Part shown: positions 1 through 9,008 of the stretch, piece by piece
Numbering within the stretch: position 1 is the stretch's first letter
Layout of the letters: the number at the start of each line of letters is the position of its first letter
Assembly (NCBI RefSeq): GCF_023156505.1
Contig: NZ_JALNMJ010000022.1
Location: forward strand, 34,653-98,652
DNA from: Roseibium sediminicola
GTDB taxonomy: Bacteria > Pseudomonadota > Alphaproteobacteria > Rhizobiales > Stappiaceae
Direction of reading: 5' to 3'
DNA: 64,000 bases
Notes under the pieces: generated by a model
Told to the model about the DNA's origin: nothing
Database searches by the model: none
What the model saw: only the letters and a program-made list of their open reading frames with translations
Made by a program: the position numbers and the translations under genes

Positions 1-3000
1 TCGAAGGATGGCAGCGGCTATGACGACGGCGGCCACCTGACCGTCTGGATCCAGGAAGGACGTCTGCTCATCCGCCAGCAGGACGCGGATTCGACTGAAT
101 ATCTGAAGGTGCCGGATCTCTGGCTCAAGGAAGGCACGGAGTATCATCTCGCCGTCACCTTCGGCGAGGACGGACTGCTCGTCTATGTCAACGGCCAGCT
201 TCTGGCGGCCGAGCCGGAGTTCAAACAGGGCATCGACATGAACGAGCGCGCCTTCCTGGTCGGCGCCTCCGGTGCCTGGCGCTCCGACGATGCCCACACC
301 GCCGCGCAGCAGTTCAAGGGCACCATCTCTGACGTGATGGTGTTCAACGAGCAGATCGCTGGCGAGGACATGGCGGCTCTGGCGGGCGCCGTGGACCCAA
401 GCTTCGAGGTGGAAGCCCTGGACGCCCTCGCCCAGGACGACCTGATGCCCGCCTTTCAGCAGTTGCATCACGGCTCCGACGAACTCAAGGCGCTCGCGAC
501 TGCCTACGGCTTCAACCACGATGGGGAACTGACAACGGGAGCCGCCTACCAGCAAGGCACGGACGCGGGAGAGACGCTGGAAGGCACCGAAGGCGCAGAC
601 GCCATCGACGCCGGCCTCGGCAACGACATCGTCAATGGCGGCGGCGGCAATGATGTGCTGCAGGGCGGTTACGGCAATGACGACCTCAATGGCGGCGACG
701 GCGACGATGTGCTCGATGGCGGTCATGGCGAGGATGTTCTAAATGGCGGCGCGGGCAACGATCTGCTGATCTCCCAGGCCGACGGCCGCGAAGGCCAGGT
801 CGCCTATGATCCGGACCGGGACGAAGGCGATCCTTATAACGAACTCACCAACGGCAAGCTCTATCCGGACCAGCCGATCCCGGCCGACGATATCCTCACC
901 GGTGGATCCGGCGGCGACATCTTCTATTTCCAGACGCTGATCAACGCCAAGAAGCGCTTCATCGAGGAGCACACCCAGGACGACGGCACCATCCGCTGGC
1001 ACGGCGTTGCCGGAGAAAACGAGAACATCCACGACCACTGGGTCGATGTCATCGGCCATGACGTCATCACCGACTTCAACCGCGAAGAAGGCGACAGGAT
1101 CGTCATCGAAGGCCACACCACCAAGATCCGGTCCATCACCTATGGCGACAGCAACGGCGACGGCGTGGTCGATCACACCGTGATTACGCTCTATTCGGAC
1201 CAGGGCTCCGGCGGCGGCGCCCACAACAACGATGATCTGGGCACCATCACCGTCTATGGCGACCTCGTCACCAAGACCGATATTTCTACGACTTCCAAAC
1301 CCGCCTACGGCATCGTCAGATCGATTGCCGATCTCGAAGAAGCCTTGCAACCCATCGAGATGGGGACCGATCGGGGCCCCATCGCTCCACCGGCGGACCT
1401 GCCGGATGTCGATGATCTTCCCCTGCCCGCTGGCATGACGCCTGTCTTCGCAATTGCAGGAGACACCGAGTTTTCCGGGGAATGGGGCGACTATCTTGAG
1501 GCGGGCAATCCGGACAGCCTGGATCTCACCAACGGCACTATCGCTCTCACCTTCAATGCGGACAAGGTCACCGGTAGTCAGACCCTCTTCTCCAAGGATG
1601 GTTCTGGCTATGACGACGGTGGTCATATCACCGCCTATCTGTGCAACAACCAGCTCTATATCCGCCAGCAATCCGGCGATACCTCCGAGTATCTGAAGGT
1701 CCAGAATGTCGAGATAGCGGCGAACACCACCTACCACTTCGCCGTCACCTTCGGCGAAGACGGGTTGATGCTCTATCTCAATGGCACGCTGGTCGCCGCC
1801 GAGCCGGAGTTCAAGCAGGGCATCGACATGAACGAGCGCTCCCTGGTGATCGGAGCAACCGGTGCCTGGCGCACGGTTGACACCCAAACGGCCGGCCAGC
1901 AGTTCGACGGCACCATCTCCAACGTGATGGTGTTCGACGAGCAGATCGCTGGCAAGGATATGGCCGCTCTCGCCGGTGCGGTCTATCCAGGTTTCGAGGA
2001 TGCCGCCCTGGCGGTCCTCGCCCAGGACGACCTGATGCCCGCCTTTCAGCAGTTGCATCATGGTTCTGACGAGCTGAAGGCACTCGCCACGGCTTACGGC
2101 TTCAACCATGATGGTGAGCTGACGACGGGCGCGGCCTACAGCCAAGGCACTGACGCCGGCGAGACACTCAACGGAACGGATGCGGCCGATGCGATTGATG
2201 CCGACCTCGGCAACGACATCGTCAATGGCGGCGGCGGCAATGATGTGCTGCAGGGCGGTTACGGCAATGACGACCTCAATGGCGGCGACGGCGACGATGT
2301 GCTCGACGGCGGTCATGGCGAGGACGTGCTGAATGGCGGCGCCGGCAACGACCTGCTGATCTCCCAGGCCGACGGCCGCGAAGGCGCTGTTGCCTATGAT
2401 CCGGACCGGGACGAAGGCGATCCGCTCAATGAGCTCACCAACGGCAAGCTCTATCCCGATCAGCCGATCCCGGCGGACGATATCCTCACCGGCGGATCCG
2501 GCGGCGACATCTTCTATTTCCAGACGCTGATCAACGCCAAGAAGCGCTTCATCGAGGAACACACCCAGGACGACGGCACCATCCGCTGGCACGGCGTTGC
2601 CGGAGAAAACGAGAACATCCACGACCACTGGGTCGATGTCATCGGCCATGACGTCATCACCGACTTCAACCGCGAAGAAGGCGACCGCATCGTCATCGAA
2701 GGCCACACCACCAAGATCCGGTCCATCACATACGGGGATTCAAACGGCGACGGCGTGGTCGATCACACCGTGATCGCTCTGTACTCGGATCAAGGCTCCG
2801 GCGGCGGCGCCCACAACAACGACAATCTGGGCACCATCACCGTCTATGGCGACCTGGTCACCAAGACCGATATCTCGACAACGTCGAAGCCCGCCTACGG
2901 CATCGTGCGCTCCATCGCGGACCTCGAAGAAGCCCTGCAGCCCATCGAGATGGGTGAGGAACACACGGATACACCGCCGCTTCCCGATCTGCCGGATGTC

Positions 3001-3576
3001 GATGATCTGCCGCTGCCAGAGGGCATGACCCCGGTCTTTGCCATCGCGGGGGCTCTGGAACTGGACGGCACAAGGGAGAACCAGATCGCCATTGCCCATA
3101 ATGAAGCGATGGAGATTGCAGAAGGGACGATTGCCTTCTCCTTCCGCGCCGACCAGATCTGCGGCTACGACGCGCTCTTCTCCAAGGATGCCAGCGGTAA
3201 TGGCACTGGCGGACATCTGACCGCCTGGGTCACCGAATGGGGCGATGTCAAAGTACGGTTCCAGACCGAGACGTCTGAAATCTGGCTGAAGGCCCAGGAC
3301 GTCATCGAGGCCGGCACCGAGCACGATTTTGCCTTCACCTTTGGCGACGACGGCATCTTCCTGTTCATCGACGGTGTCGAAGTCGCAGCTGACGAGGAGT
3401 TCCGTTCCGACTGGCTCGGCAACGAGGAATATCTGATGATCGGGGCCAATGGCTGGGGCAGCCCTTCTGGCGAAATCGGCTGGACAAACGACCATTTCGA
3501 CGGCGAAATCTTCGACTTCCGAATTCTGGACGATCAGCTTAGCGCGGACCAGGTCGGTGACAGCCTGTTTGTCTGA
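1..3576 (+). CDS. LamG/RTX repeat protein, C-terminal part (5' end outside window)
   Basis: The frame is open from base 1, so the true start lies upstream. What is visible is a modular secreted-type protein of three LamG/concanavalin-like domains (nt about 1-400, 1470-2000, 3040-3570). Between them lie two RTX blocks with nonapeptides of the GGxGxDxLx type (for example GGGGNDVLQGGYGNDDLNGG), each followed by a serralysin-like segment containing DILTGGSGGDIFYF. RTX repeats bind calcium and usually mark type I secretion substrates; LamG domains usually bind glycans or proteins. The module is repeated with an exact 1,590-nt (530-aa) period and the last copy is only a LamG domain. The protein ends soon after this LamG domain. 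It is probably a surface or extracellular adhesin or matrix protein; the exact role is not known. Confidence 0.85.
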   Translation, partial: SKDGSGYDDGGHLTVWIQEGRLLIRQQDADSTEYLKVPDLWLKEGTEYHLAVTFGEDGLLVYVNGQLLAAEPEFKQGIDMNERAFLVGASGAWRSDDAHTAAQQFKGTISDVMVFNEQIAGEDMAALAGAVDPSFEVEALDALAQDDLMPAFQQLHHGSDELKALATAYGFNHDGELTTGAAYQQGTDAGETLEGTEGADAIDAGLGNDIVNGGGGNDVLQGGYGNDDLNGGDGDDVLDGGHGEDVLNGGAGNDLLISQADGREGQVAYDPDRDEGDPYNELTNGKLYPDQPIPADDILTGGSGGDIFYFQTLINAKKRFIEEHTQDDGTIRWHGVAGENENIHDHWVDVIGHDVITDFNREEGDRIVIEGHTTKIRSITYGDSNGDGVVDHTVITLYSDQGSGGGAHNNDDLGTITVYGDLVTKTDISTTSKPAYGIVRSIADLEEALQPIEMGTDRGPIAPPADLPDVDDLPLPAGMTPVFAIAGDTEFSGEWGDYLEAGNPDSLDLTNGTIALTFNADKVTGSQTLFSKDGSGYDDGGHITAYLCNNQLYIRQQSGDTSEYLKVQNVEIAANTTYHFAVTFGEDGLMLYLNGTLVAAEPEFKQGIDMNERSLVIGATGAWRTVDTQTAGQQFDGTISNVMVFDEQIAGKDMAALAGAVYPGFEDAALAVLAQDDLMPAFQQLHHGSDELKALATAYGFNHDGELTTGAAYSQGTDAGETLNGTDAADAIDADLGNDIVNGGGGNDVLQGGYGNDDLNGGDGDDVLDGGHGEDVLNGGAGNDLLISQADGREGAVAYDPDRDEGDPLNELTNGKLYPDQPIPADDILTGGSGGDIFYFQTLINAKKRFIEEHTQDDGTIRWHGVAGENENIHDHWVDVIGHDVITDFNREEGDRIVIEGHTTKIRSITYGDSNGDGVVDHTVIALYSDQGSGGGAHNNDNLGTITVYGDLVTKTDISTTSKPAYGIVRSIADLEEALQPIEMGEEHTDTPPLPDLPDVDDLPLPEGMTPVFAIAGALELDGTRENQIAIAHNEAMEIAEGTIAFSFRADQICGYDALFSKDASGNGTGGHLTAWVTEWGDVKVRFQTETSEIWLKAQDVIEAGTEHDFAFTFGDDGIFLFIDGVEVAADEEFRSDWLGNEEYLMIGANGWGSPSGEIGWTNDHFDGEIFDFRILDDQLSADQVGDSLFV
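1..3576 (+). repeat. 1,590-bp in-frame tandem repeat
   Basis: The same sequence recurs at 1, 1591 and 3181 (each beginning TC(G/C)AAGGATG). Copies one and two are almost identical over the RTX blocks: the stretch around 631 matches that around 2221 base for base over tens of bases. Copy three is a diverged LamG end only. The period is a multiple of three, so it duplicates a whole protein module. Confidence 0.9.
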
Positions 3577-3607
3577 GACAGAAACGTAATTCCCATCAGA
3601 GACTTCA

Positions 3608-3637
3608 AACGCCCCTTCGTAAAGGAGGGGTGTTTGT
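3608..3637 (+). terminator. Candidate terminator after the RTX gene
   Basis: An AACGCCCCTT arm and an AGGGGTGTT arm can pair (with a G-U pair) around a short TCGTAAAGG loop, 30 bases after the stop codon. The following T-run is weak, so this is a moderate call. Confidence 0.45.
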
Positions 3638-3744
3638 GCTGGAGCCCATGCACATTGCCGCCACGGCCTCAAACCGGACAACATGGCTCGTCATCCGCAT
3701 GACCACTGGCGGCGCGAACAGATCAAAATTTGCAAGGGGGAGAG

Positions 3745-3820
3745 TGGTGCCCAGAGCCGGAATCGAACCAGCGACACGCGGATTTTCAATCCGCTGCTCT
3801 ACCAACTGAGCTATCTGGGC
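3745..3820 (-). tRNA. tRNA-Phe (GAA)
   Basis: On the minus strand the 76 bases fold as a cloverleaf: acceptor arm GCCCAGA pairs with TCTGGGC, the anticodon loop is TTGAAAA giving anticodon GAA, the T arm contains GGTTCGATTCC, and the CCA end is encoded. It stands between the RTX gene and the 5'-nucleotidase gene. Confidence 0.95.
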
Positions 3821-3867
3821 GTGCTGTGCGCGATCCGGGACAAAGCCCGTTCGCCGAAAGCCCGGTC

Positions 3868-3896
3868 CTTATAGAGGCTGGATCTGACCTTGTCCA
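3868..3896 (-). promoter_or_regulatory. Candidate promoter of tRNA-Phe
   Basis: On the minus strand a TGGACA box (3891-3896) is followed after exactly 17 bases by TATAAG (3868-3873), about 48 bases before the mature tRNA start. The boxes match sigma-70 consensus at most positions. The rest of the 316-base gap up to 4136 holds only the terminator of the nucleotidase gene. Confidence 0.5.
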
Positions 3897-4079
3897 GCGC
3901 CCCGGCAAAGTTTTTTGCAATTCGAAGGCATCGCAGTTGTTGATAACATGAACCTTTCGCAACTTGCTGAAAAAAAAGGGGTTTCCACCTGCTTCACAAG
4001 ACCTCGCACGCGGGCGCTCCGGCTCGGTCCGGGGCGCCCGTCCCTGCCAGCCGCTATTGATTTTTTCAAAGGCCAAAAC

Positions 4080-4108
4080 GCAAAAGGCGCGCCGGGATAC
4101 GGCGCGCC
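4080..4108 (-). terminator. Terminator of the 5'-nucleotidase gene
   Basis: GGCGCGCC (4086-4093) pairs with the identical self-complementary GGCGCGCC (4101-4108) around a 7-base loop. Read on the minus strand it is followed by CTTTTGCGTTTTGG, a typical U-rich tail, about 30 bases beyond the stop codon. Confidence 0.75.
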
Positions 4109-4136
4109 TCCTGTAGGCCGAAAAGCTTCGGTGGCC

Positions 4137-5732
4137 CTATTTCGCCGTGATGCGGTCGTCGGTGTACGGCGTATAGCCGTCTTTCGCCGACAGATATTCC
4201 GAGACGACATCTGCTAGATCCGGGCCGAAGTCGTAGGCGTTCATGCCTGCGGTTTCGAAGATGTCGTAACCATCGCCACCACCGCGCATATAGTTGTTGG
4301 AGACGACACCGTAGGTTTTCTCCGGATCGAGCGGCACGAAGCCGTCGCCGTCCTGCACCATGACGTCGGAGACACGCTCACCGGCCGGCTTGGACTTGTC
4401 GAAAGTGTATTTCAGGCCTGCGACCTGGGGGAAGCGACCAGCGCCTTCCTCAATCTGGCTGACACCGTTTTCGAGGGCCGCCAACACGTCCGCCCCCTTT
4501 AGCTCGAAGGTCGACAGGGTGTTCTGGAACGGCAGCACCGTCAGCACTTCGCCCTTGGTGACTTCGCCCGCATCGATGGACGCGCGCAGACCACCACCGT
4601 TCTGGATGGCGATCTGGACGCCCTGGCCCTTCACGCGCTCCAGCATGGCGTCGGCAACGAGAACGCCCATTTCGCAGACCCCTGCCCGGCAGACATCACG
4701 CTCGCCGCCGATCGGCCCGGTGGTCTGAGCCACAACTTCCTGGCGGATTTCGTCGAGCGGCTCGGCCAGTTCCTTGATGCGGGAGACAAGCTCGGCATTT
4801 TCCGCGATCTGGCCGTCAACGATGATCGGCTCCCCGACGGCTTCGGTAATCACGCCGTTATCGTCGAAGGTGACGTTCAGTTCGCCCAGGAACTTGCCAT
4901 AGGCATAGGCCTGGACAACCGCGGTCGGCGTACCGTCCGGTCCGTCGATCATGGTCGGGTATGGGCCGGCCGCCTTGTCGGACGTGTTGGACAGATAGGT
5001 GTTGGAGTGACCGCCGACGATGACGTCGATGCCCGGTGCCTTGGCGGCGACTTCCTTGTCGACCGCGTAGCCGGAGTGGCTGAGCACGATGATCTTGTTG
5101 ACGCCTTCGGCTGCCAGTTTTTCCGCTTCGCGCGTGACGGCAGCCACCGGATCGGAGAAGGACACATTCGGACCGGGGCTTGCCAGTTCGTCGGTGTCTT
5201 CAGGCGTCAAGCCGATAAGGCCAATCTTCTCGCCGCCGCGTTCAATGACGACGGACGGCTTCAGAACATCGGCCAGCTGCGGCTCCTTGGAGACATCCGC
5301 ATTGGACATCAGCACCGGAAACTCGACTGCGTCCATGAAGCCGCGCAGCACTTCCGGGCCGTCGTCGAATTCGTGGTTGCCGACGGTCATGCCGTCGTAA
5401 CCGAGCTTGTTCATGAACTCGGCCGCGGCCTTGCCCTTGTAATAGGTGTAGAACAGCGTGCCCTGGAACTGGTCGCCGCCGTCGACGAGGATCGAATTGT
5501 TGCTGGCCGCGCGGCGGTCCTTGATCACCGTGTCGAGACGCGCCGTGCCGCCGAAGCATTTACCTTCGGCATTGTCTTCCGCCTTGCAGGTGGAATCATA
5601 CTTGTTGATCGGCTCGATGCGGCTGTGAAAGTCGTTGGTGTGCAGGATTGTCAGCGAATAATCGGCATAGGCCGCCGTTGACAGCGCCGTGGAAACGGAC
5701 AGCACTGCGGCGCTCAAAAGACGTTTGTTCAT
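4137..5732 (-). CDS. Periplasmic 5'-nucleotidase / UshA-type metallophosphoesterase
   Basis: A 531-residue precursor that hydrolyses nucleoside monophosphates or nucleotide sugars outside the cytoplasm to release phosphate. Residues 1-23 are a Sec signal peptide ending AYA. Metallophosphoesterase motifs follow in order: LHTNDFHSR, DGGDQFQG, GNHEFDD, SHSGY and GGHSNT, which carry the Asp/His/Asn ligands of the two-metal site. The C-terminal substrate domain has QNGGGLRASI and NNYMRGGGDGY, normal for 5'-nucleotidases. The start at 5732 is chosen because it begins the signal peptide and has GAGGG upstream. The gene stands alone; a Pho-box-like promoter lies at 5885-5917, fitting phosphate-starvation control. 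Confidence 0.9.
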   Translation of the reverse strand: MNKRLLSAAVLSVSTALSTAAYADYSLTILHTNDFHSRIEPINKYDSTCKAEDNAEGKCFGGTARLDTVIKDRRAASNNSILVDGGDQFQGTLFYTYYKGKAAAEFMNKLGYDGMTVGNHEFDDGPEVLRGFMDAVEFPVLMSNADVSKEPQLADVLKPSVVIERGGEKIGLIGLTPEDTDELASPGPNVSFSDPVAAVTREAEKLAAEGVNKIIVLSHSGYAVDKEVAAKAPGIDVIVGGHSNTYLSNTSDKAAGPYPTMIDGPDGTPTAVVQAYAYGKFLGELNVTFDDNGVITEAVGEPIIVDGQIAENAELVSRIKELAEPLDEIRQEVVAQTTGPIGGERDVCRAGVCEMGVLVADAMLERVKGQGVQIAIQNGGGLRASIDAGEVTKGEVLTVLPFQNTLSTFELKGADVLAALENGVSQIEEGAGRFPQVAGLKYTFDKSKPAGERVSDVMVQDGDGFVPLDPEKTYGVVSNNYMRGGGDGYDIFETAGMNAYDFGPDLADVVSEYLSAKDGYTPYTDDRITAK

Positions 5733-5884
5733 CGGACCCTCGCCCTTGGATAGGTTGGTGATGCCGCGTCCGGGATTTCTTCCGGTCAACGGCTCCCGGT
5801 GTTGTTTTCAACCCGAGGCAACCACCCATGCGGCGTGTCTCTGGTGACAGGACACAACCGCGATCGATGGTGCCGGGCTCGCCG

Positions 5885-5917
5885 GTATAAGCAGATCTTG
5901 GTGCAGTTTTGTGACAG
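5885..5917 (-). promoter_or_regulatory. Pho-box-like promoter upstream of 5'-nucleotidase
   Basis: On the minus strand CTGTCAC-AAAA-CTGCACC (5900-5917) forms two 7-base direct repeats with an 11-base period, as in PhoB boxes. It is followed after 9 bases by TTATAC (5885-5890), a -10-like box, so the repeats would replace the -35 element. It lies about 150-185 bases before the nucleotidase start. I see nothing else definite in the 424-base gap between 5732 and 6157. Confidence 0.6.
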
Positions 5918-6156
5918 CCGCAAGAGCCGCACACCATGAAACTGAAAAAAATTTTGCTGGATAAATATTTTTGCAGACCTGCCTCGAAAGCGCACAAACA
6001 CGCCAAATCAGGAGGTGGAAATATAAAAGAATCCGTCACTTCAGGTTGTAAACACGTCCCGAAACGGCGGTAAGTTGCCCGGCGACACCGGACACATACA
6101 CGTTTGATTTGTCGGCTAAATTTTAGGCAGCTGCAGAGCCCGGTCGGCGTACTGGA

Positions 6157-6351
6157 TCACTCGTCCGGAAAATTGCTCTCGTCGATATCGTCGGTTTCGA
6201 CGACCGGGATCGTATAGCCTTCGGAGAACCATCGGTTCAGGTCGATCTTGGCACAGCGGTCCGAGCAGAAGGGATAGTCGCCCGGCGTCGACAATTTTGA
6301 GCAGATCGGACAGGGGCGCATGCGCCGTTCCGGTTTCTGGCTGTCAGCCAT
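6157..6351 (-). CDS. yacG: DNA gyrase inhibitor YacG (zinc-binding)
   Basis: A 64-residue protein with the two cysteine pairs of the YacG zinc ribbon, CPIC and FCSDRC, followed by the conserved IDLNRWFSEGY segment. YacG binds zinc and in E. coli binds GyrB and inhibits gyrase. The start at 6351 gives the normal family length. The gene lies 37 bases downstream of maf and is probably co-transcribed with it and infA, the usual arrangement in Hyphomicrobiales. Confidence 0.92.
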   Translation of the reverse strand: MADSQKPERRMRPCPICSKLSTPGDYPFCSDRCAKIDLNRWFSEGYTIPVVETDDIDESNFPDE

Positions 6352-6388
6352 GGACTTCTCCCGAGTTTGACACTGCCTGCGGCCGCGG

Positions 6389-7015
6389 TCAGGCCGCGGC
6401 GGTTGCCCAGCCCTGATGAACCGGGTAACCGGCCGCGCTGAGCAGGTTCGCGGTTTCCACCAGCGGCAGTCCGACGACGGCCGGATAGGAGCCGACCAGC
6501 TTGACGACGAAGCTTCCCGCAAGACCCTGGATCGCGTAGCCGCCGGCCTTGCCGCGCCATTCGCCAGAGGCGATGTAGTCGTCCATGTCCTTGCGCGACA
6601 GGCGCTTGAAGCGCACCCTTGTCTCGACCAGCTTGGAGCGGACCTTGCCATTGGCTTCTGCAACGGCGACGCCTGTAAAGACGCGGTGGCCGCGCCCGGA
6701 CAGGAGCGACAGGCACATCAGCGCCTGGTCGGTCAGTTCCGCCTTGGGGAGCGCCCGGCGGCCGACAGCGACCACCGTATCGGCGGCCAGAACGACGCTG
6801 TCGCGCAGGCCCTCGGAGGCGTCCGCCGACTGGCGCACGGCCTCGGCCTTGGCCCGCGCGAGGCGGAGCGCCAGGCTGCGCGGCGTTTCGTGCTTCTTGG
6901 GCGTTTCGTCGATATCGGCCGGCAGAAGATGATCCGGCTCCAGGCCGATCTGCTGAAGCAACGCCAGACGCCGCGGCGAGGCGGAAGCCAGGATCAACTG
7001 TGGGGTAGTGGTCAT
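6389..7015 (-). CDS. maf: Maf-family nucleoside triphosphate pyrophosphatase
   Basis: A 208-residue cytosolic Maf/YhdE-type enzyme that hydrolyses non-canonical or pyrimidine nucleoside triphosphates to monophosphates. The N-terminal ASASPRR signature and the LAADTVVAVG segment (catalytic Asp region) are intact, and the family ending GLPLVETANLL is present. It sits between infA and yacG on the same strand, a common gene order in alphaproteobacteria. Which subfamily substrate it prefers cannot be told from the sequence alone. Confidence 0.93.
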   Translation of the reverse strand: MTTTPQLILASASPRRLALLQQIGLEPDHLLPADIDETPKKHETPRSLALRLARAKAEAVRQSADASEGLRDSVVLAADTVVAVGRRALPKAELTDQALMCLSLLSGRGHRVFTGVAVAEANGKVRSKLVETRVRFKRLSRKDMDDYIASGEWRGKAGGYAIQGLAGSFVVKLVGSYPAVVGLPLVETANLLSAAGYPVHQGWATAAA

Positions 7016-7055
7016 CTAAGCGCGCGCCTTGAAACGAATGTCACCCGGAACCAGC

Positions 7056-7274
7056 TTACTTGAAGCGGTAGGTGATGCGCCCCTTGGTCAGGTCGTAAGG
7101 GGTCATTTCAACAAGAACCTTGTCGCCCGCCAGGACGCGGATCCGGTTCTTGCGCATGCGCCCGGCAGTGTGCGCGATGATTTCGTGATCGTTTTCAAGT
7201 TTTACGCGGAACGTCGCATTCGGCAACAGTTCTGTTACGACGCCCGGAAACTCCAGAGCTTCTTCTTTGGCCAT
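7056..7274 (-). CDS. infA: Translation initiation factor IF-1
   Basis: A 72-residue single S1/OB-fold protein that binds the ribosomal A site during initiation. It starts MAKEEALEFPGVV and contains the conserved LLPNATFRVKLENDHEI, HTAGRMRKNRIRVL and DLTKGRITYRFK blocks. It has full family length and ends 41 bases before maf. About 160 bases without a gene precede it and probably hold its promoter. Confidence 0.97.
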   Translation of the reverse strand: MAKEEALEFPGVVTELLPNATFRVKLENDHEIIAHTAGRMRKNRIRVLAGDKVLVEMTPYDLTKGRITYRFK

Positions 7275-7436
7275 TTGATATCCTGAATAAAGCGGGCCCT
7301 GCCCGCGGGTGCCGCGGAACCTAGCGGATTAGGGGGAAAATGTGAACCTTTCTTTCCGCTGCCCTGCAAAGAAACTGCCAGATCCACAGAACAGGCGCCC
7401 GAAGACCCGATGAATTGCTGTTTTCCGCGGTGAATT

Positions 7437-8006
7437 TCAGGCTTGAACGGCCTGTTGCCGCCACTCGTCTTCGAGCAACGCATAGTAAAATTCCTCGTCC
7501 CAGCCACCCTTGAACAGCGCATGCTCGCGGAAGTGTGCTTCCCGGCGCATGCCGAGCCGTTCCATCACGCGCCAGGACGCGGTGTTGCGGACATCGCAAC
7601 AGGCAAAGATGCGGTGTAGGCCGAGATCCTCAAAGCCGATGCGCAACAGCGCCCGGCAGGTCTCGGTGGCATAGCCCCTGCCCCGGACATCCGGATGCAG
7701 ATTGTAGCCAATGGTGCCTTGCCGGGCCGCGGCATCGGTCACGCGAAGGGAAAAGTCGCCGATGAGCCTTGTCTCCGCCTTTGTGATCGCCGCGAAGGCA
7801 AGCGTGCCCTCGCCGTCCAGCCGGCGCATCGTGGTCCACTCGCGAAGCTTCGCCCGGACATCGCCCAGGCTTCTCGGCCCCCAATGGTGATACTGCGCGA
7901 CCTCGGGCAGGGACTGATAGGCATGCAGCGCCTCCGCGTCGCTCTCCTCCAGGGGCCGCAGAAGGAGCCGCTCGGTTTCAACCGGCTTTGTGATTTCGTA
8001 TTTCAT
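7437..8006 (-). CDS. GNAT acetyltransferase, RimJ/RimL type
   Basis: A 189-residue acetyl-CoA-dependent N-acetyltransferase. It begins with the typical TERLLLRPLEESD segment; the acetyl-CoA-binding motif A is visible as NLHPDVRGRGYATETCRALL, and the end has RNTASWRVMERLGMRREAHF, characteristic of the RimJ/RimL subgroup. The substrate may be a protein N-terminus or a small molecule; the sequence does not decide. It separates infA from the phosphatase-UPF0262-hisD group. Confidence 0.85.
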   Translation of the reverse strand: MKYEITKPVETERLLLRPLEESDAEALHAYQSLPEVAQYHHWGPRSLGDVRAKLREWTTMRRLDGEGTLAFAAITKAETRLIGDFSLRVTDAAARQGTIGYNLHPDVRGRGYATETCRALLRIGFEDLGLHRIFACCDVRNTASWRVMERLGMRREAHFREHALFKGGWDEEFYYALLEDEWRQQAVQA

Positions 8007-8021
8007 TGTGATGAGTTCCGT

Positions 8022-8474
8022 TCACCCGCTCGGCGGAGGTGTCCAGTCGAGCCGCTTCTTGATGCGCATCATCAGCTGGTCACGGACGGTGCGGTATTCT
8101 GAAAGGATCTGCTCGCGGCTGCCGGTTGCGAGGGTTGGATCCATTGTCGGCCAGTATTCCACGTCGACGGATTCGGTCCGGGTCATGTCGAGCGCCTTGT
8201 GGTGCGCTTCCGGTGCCAGGGTCACCACCAGGTCGAAGCCGGACTCGTCCAGATCCTCGAAGGTCTTGGGTTGATGCCGGCTCATGTCGATGCCGATTTC
8301 GGCCATGACCGCATCGACAAAGGGGTCGATCTTGCCGGAGCGCACGCCGGCGGAACGCACATAGATCTGGCCGGGAAACAGTTTTGCCGTCAGGGCTTCG
8401 GCCATGGGCGAGCGCACGGAGTTCATCCCGCAGGCATACAAAACCGCAGTCGGACGCAGGCCCGGCCCGGTCAC
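8022..8474 (-). CDS. Low-molecular-weight phosphatase / arsenate-reductase-like protein
   Basis: A 150-residue protein of the LMW protein tyrosine phosphatase fold. The P-loop CGMNSVR (C-x5-R) is present near residue 15, followed by SPMAEAL. The conserved RSAGV and SRHQPK segments also match the family. It begins 5 bases after UPF0262, so the two are likely co-translated; this pairing next to hisD is conserved in Hyphomicrobiales. Whether it acts on phosphotyrosine or arsenate is unknown. Confidence 0.85.
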   Translation of the reverse strand: MTGPGLRPTAVLYACGMNSVRSPMAEALTAKLFPGQIYVRSAGVRSGKIDPFVDAVMAEIGIDMSRHQPKTFEDLDESGFDLVVTLAPEAHHKALDMTRTESVDVEYWPTMDPTLATGSREQILSEYRTVRDQLMMRIKKRLDWTPPPSG

Positions 8475-8479
8475 CGCCG

Positions 8480-8983
8480 TCAGCCCTTCCAGTGCAGGGC
8501 GTAAACGAGGGTGAACAGCCGCCGCGCGGTCTGCATGTCCACCTCGATCTTTCCGGCAAGCCGTTCCATCAGGACGGCGGAGCCCTCGTTGTGGACACCG
8601 CGCCGGCCCATGTCGATCGCTTCGATCTGGCTCGGGGTCGCATGGCGGATCGCCTCGTAGTAGCTCTCGCAGATCAGGTCATAATCCTTGACGATCTTGC
8701 GCAGCGGCGACAGCGACAGAACGTGGGTGACCACTTCCCTGTCATCCTCGGTGCGGATCTGGAAGACCAGCTTCTTTTCAACAACGGAAAGCCTGAGCAC
8801 ATAATTGGCCGCGGGCTGGCCAACCGGCTGGAAGGCATTTTCCTCGATCAGATCGTAGATGGCGACCGCACGGTCATGCTCGACCTCCGGCGTGGAGCGG
8901 GCAATCGAGGCTTCGTCCAGGACGACATCGACAAGCCGGCCGCCGGAGCTTTGCGGTTCGGATCCCGGTTGCGGTTCGCTCAT
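8480..8983 (-). CDS. UPF0262 family protein
   Basis: A 167-residue conserved alphaproteobacterial protein of unknown function. The core reads EHDRAVAIYDLIEENAF, YVLRLSVVEKKLVFQI and LSPLRKIVKDYDLICESYY, typical of the family. It lies between hisD and the LMW phosphatase gene on the same strand with short spacers, its usual place. Confidence 0.9.
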   Translation of the reverse strand: MSEPQPGSEPQSSGGRLVDVVLDEASIARSTPEVEHDRAVAIYDLIEENAFQPVGQPAANYVLRLSVVEKKLVFQIRTEDDREVVTHVLSLSPLRKIVKDYDLICESYYEAIRHATPSQIEAIDMGRRGVHNEGSAVLMERLAGKIEVDMQTARRLFTLVYALHWKG

Positions 8984-9008
8984 CTTGCAGACGTCCTCGT
9001 GTTTCGGA

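Noticed and set aside
739..2706. 655-codon frame on the minus strand opposite the RTX gene
   Set aside because: It mirrors the repeats of the LamG-RTX gene; the protein is an antisense artefact of GC-rich codon use.
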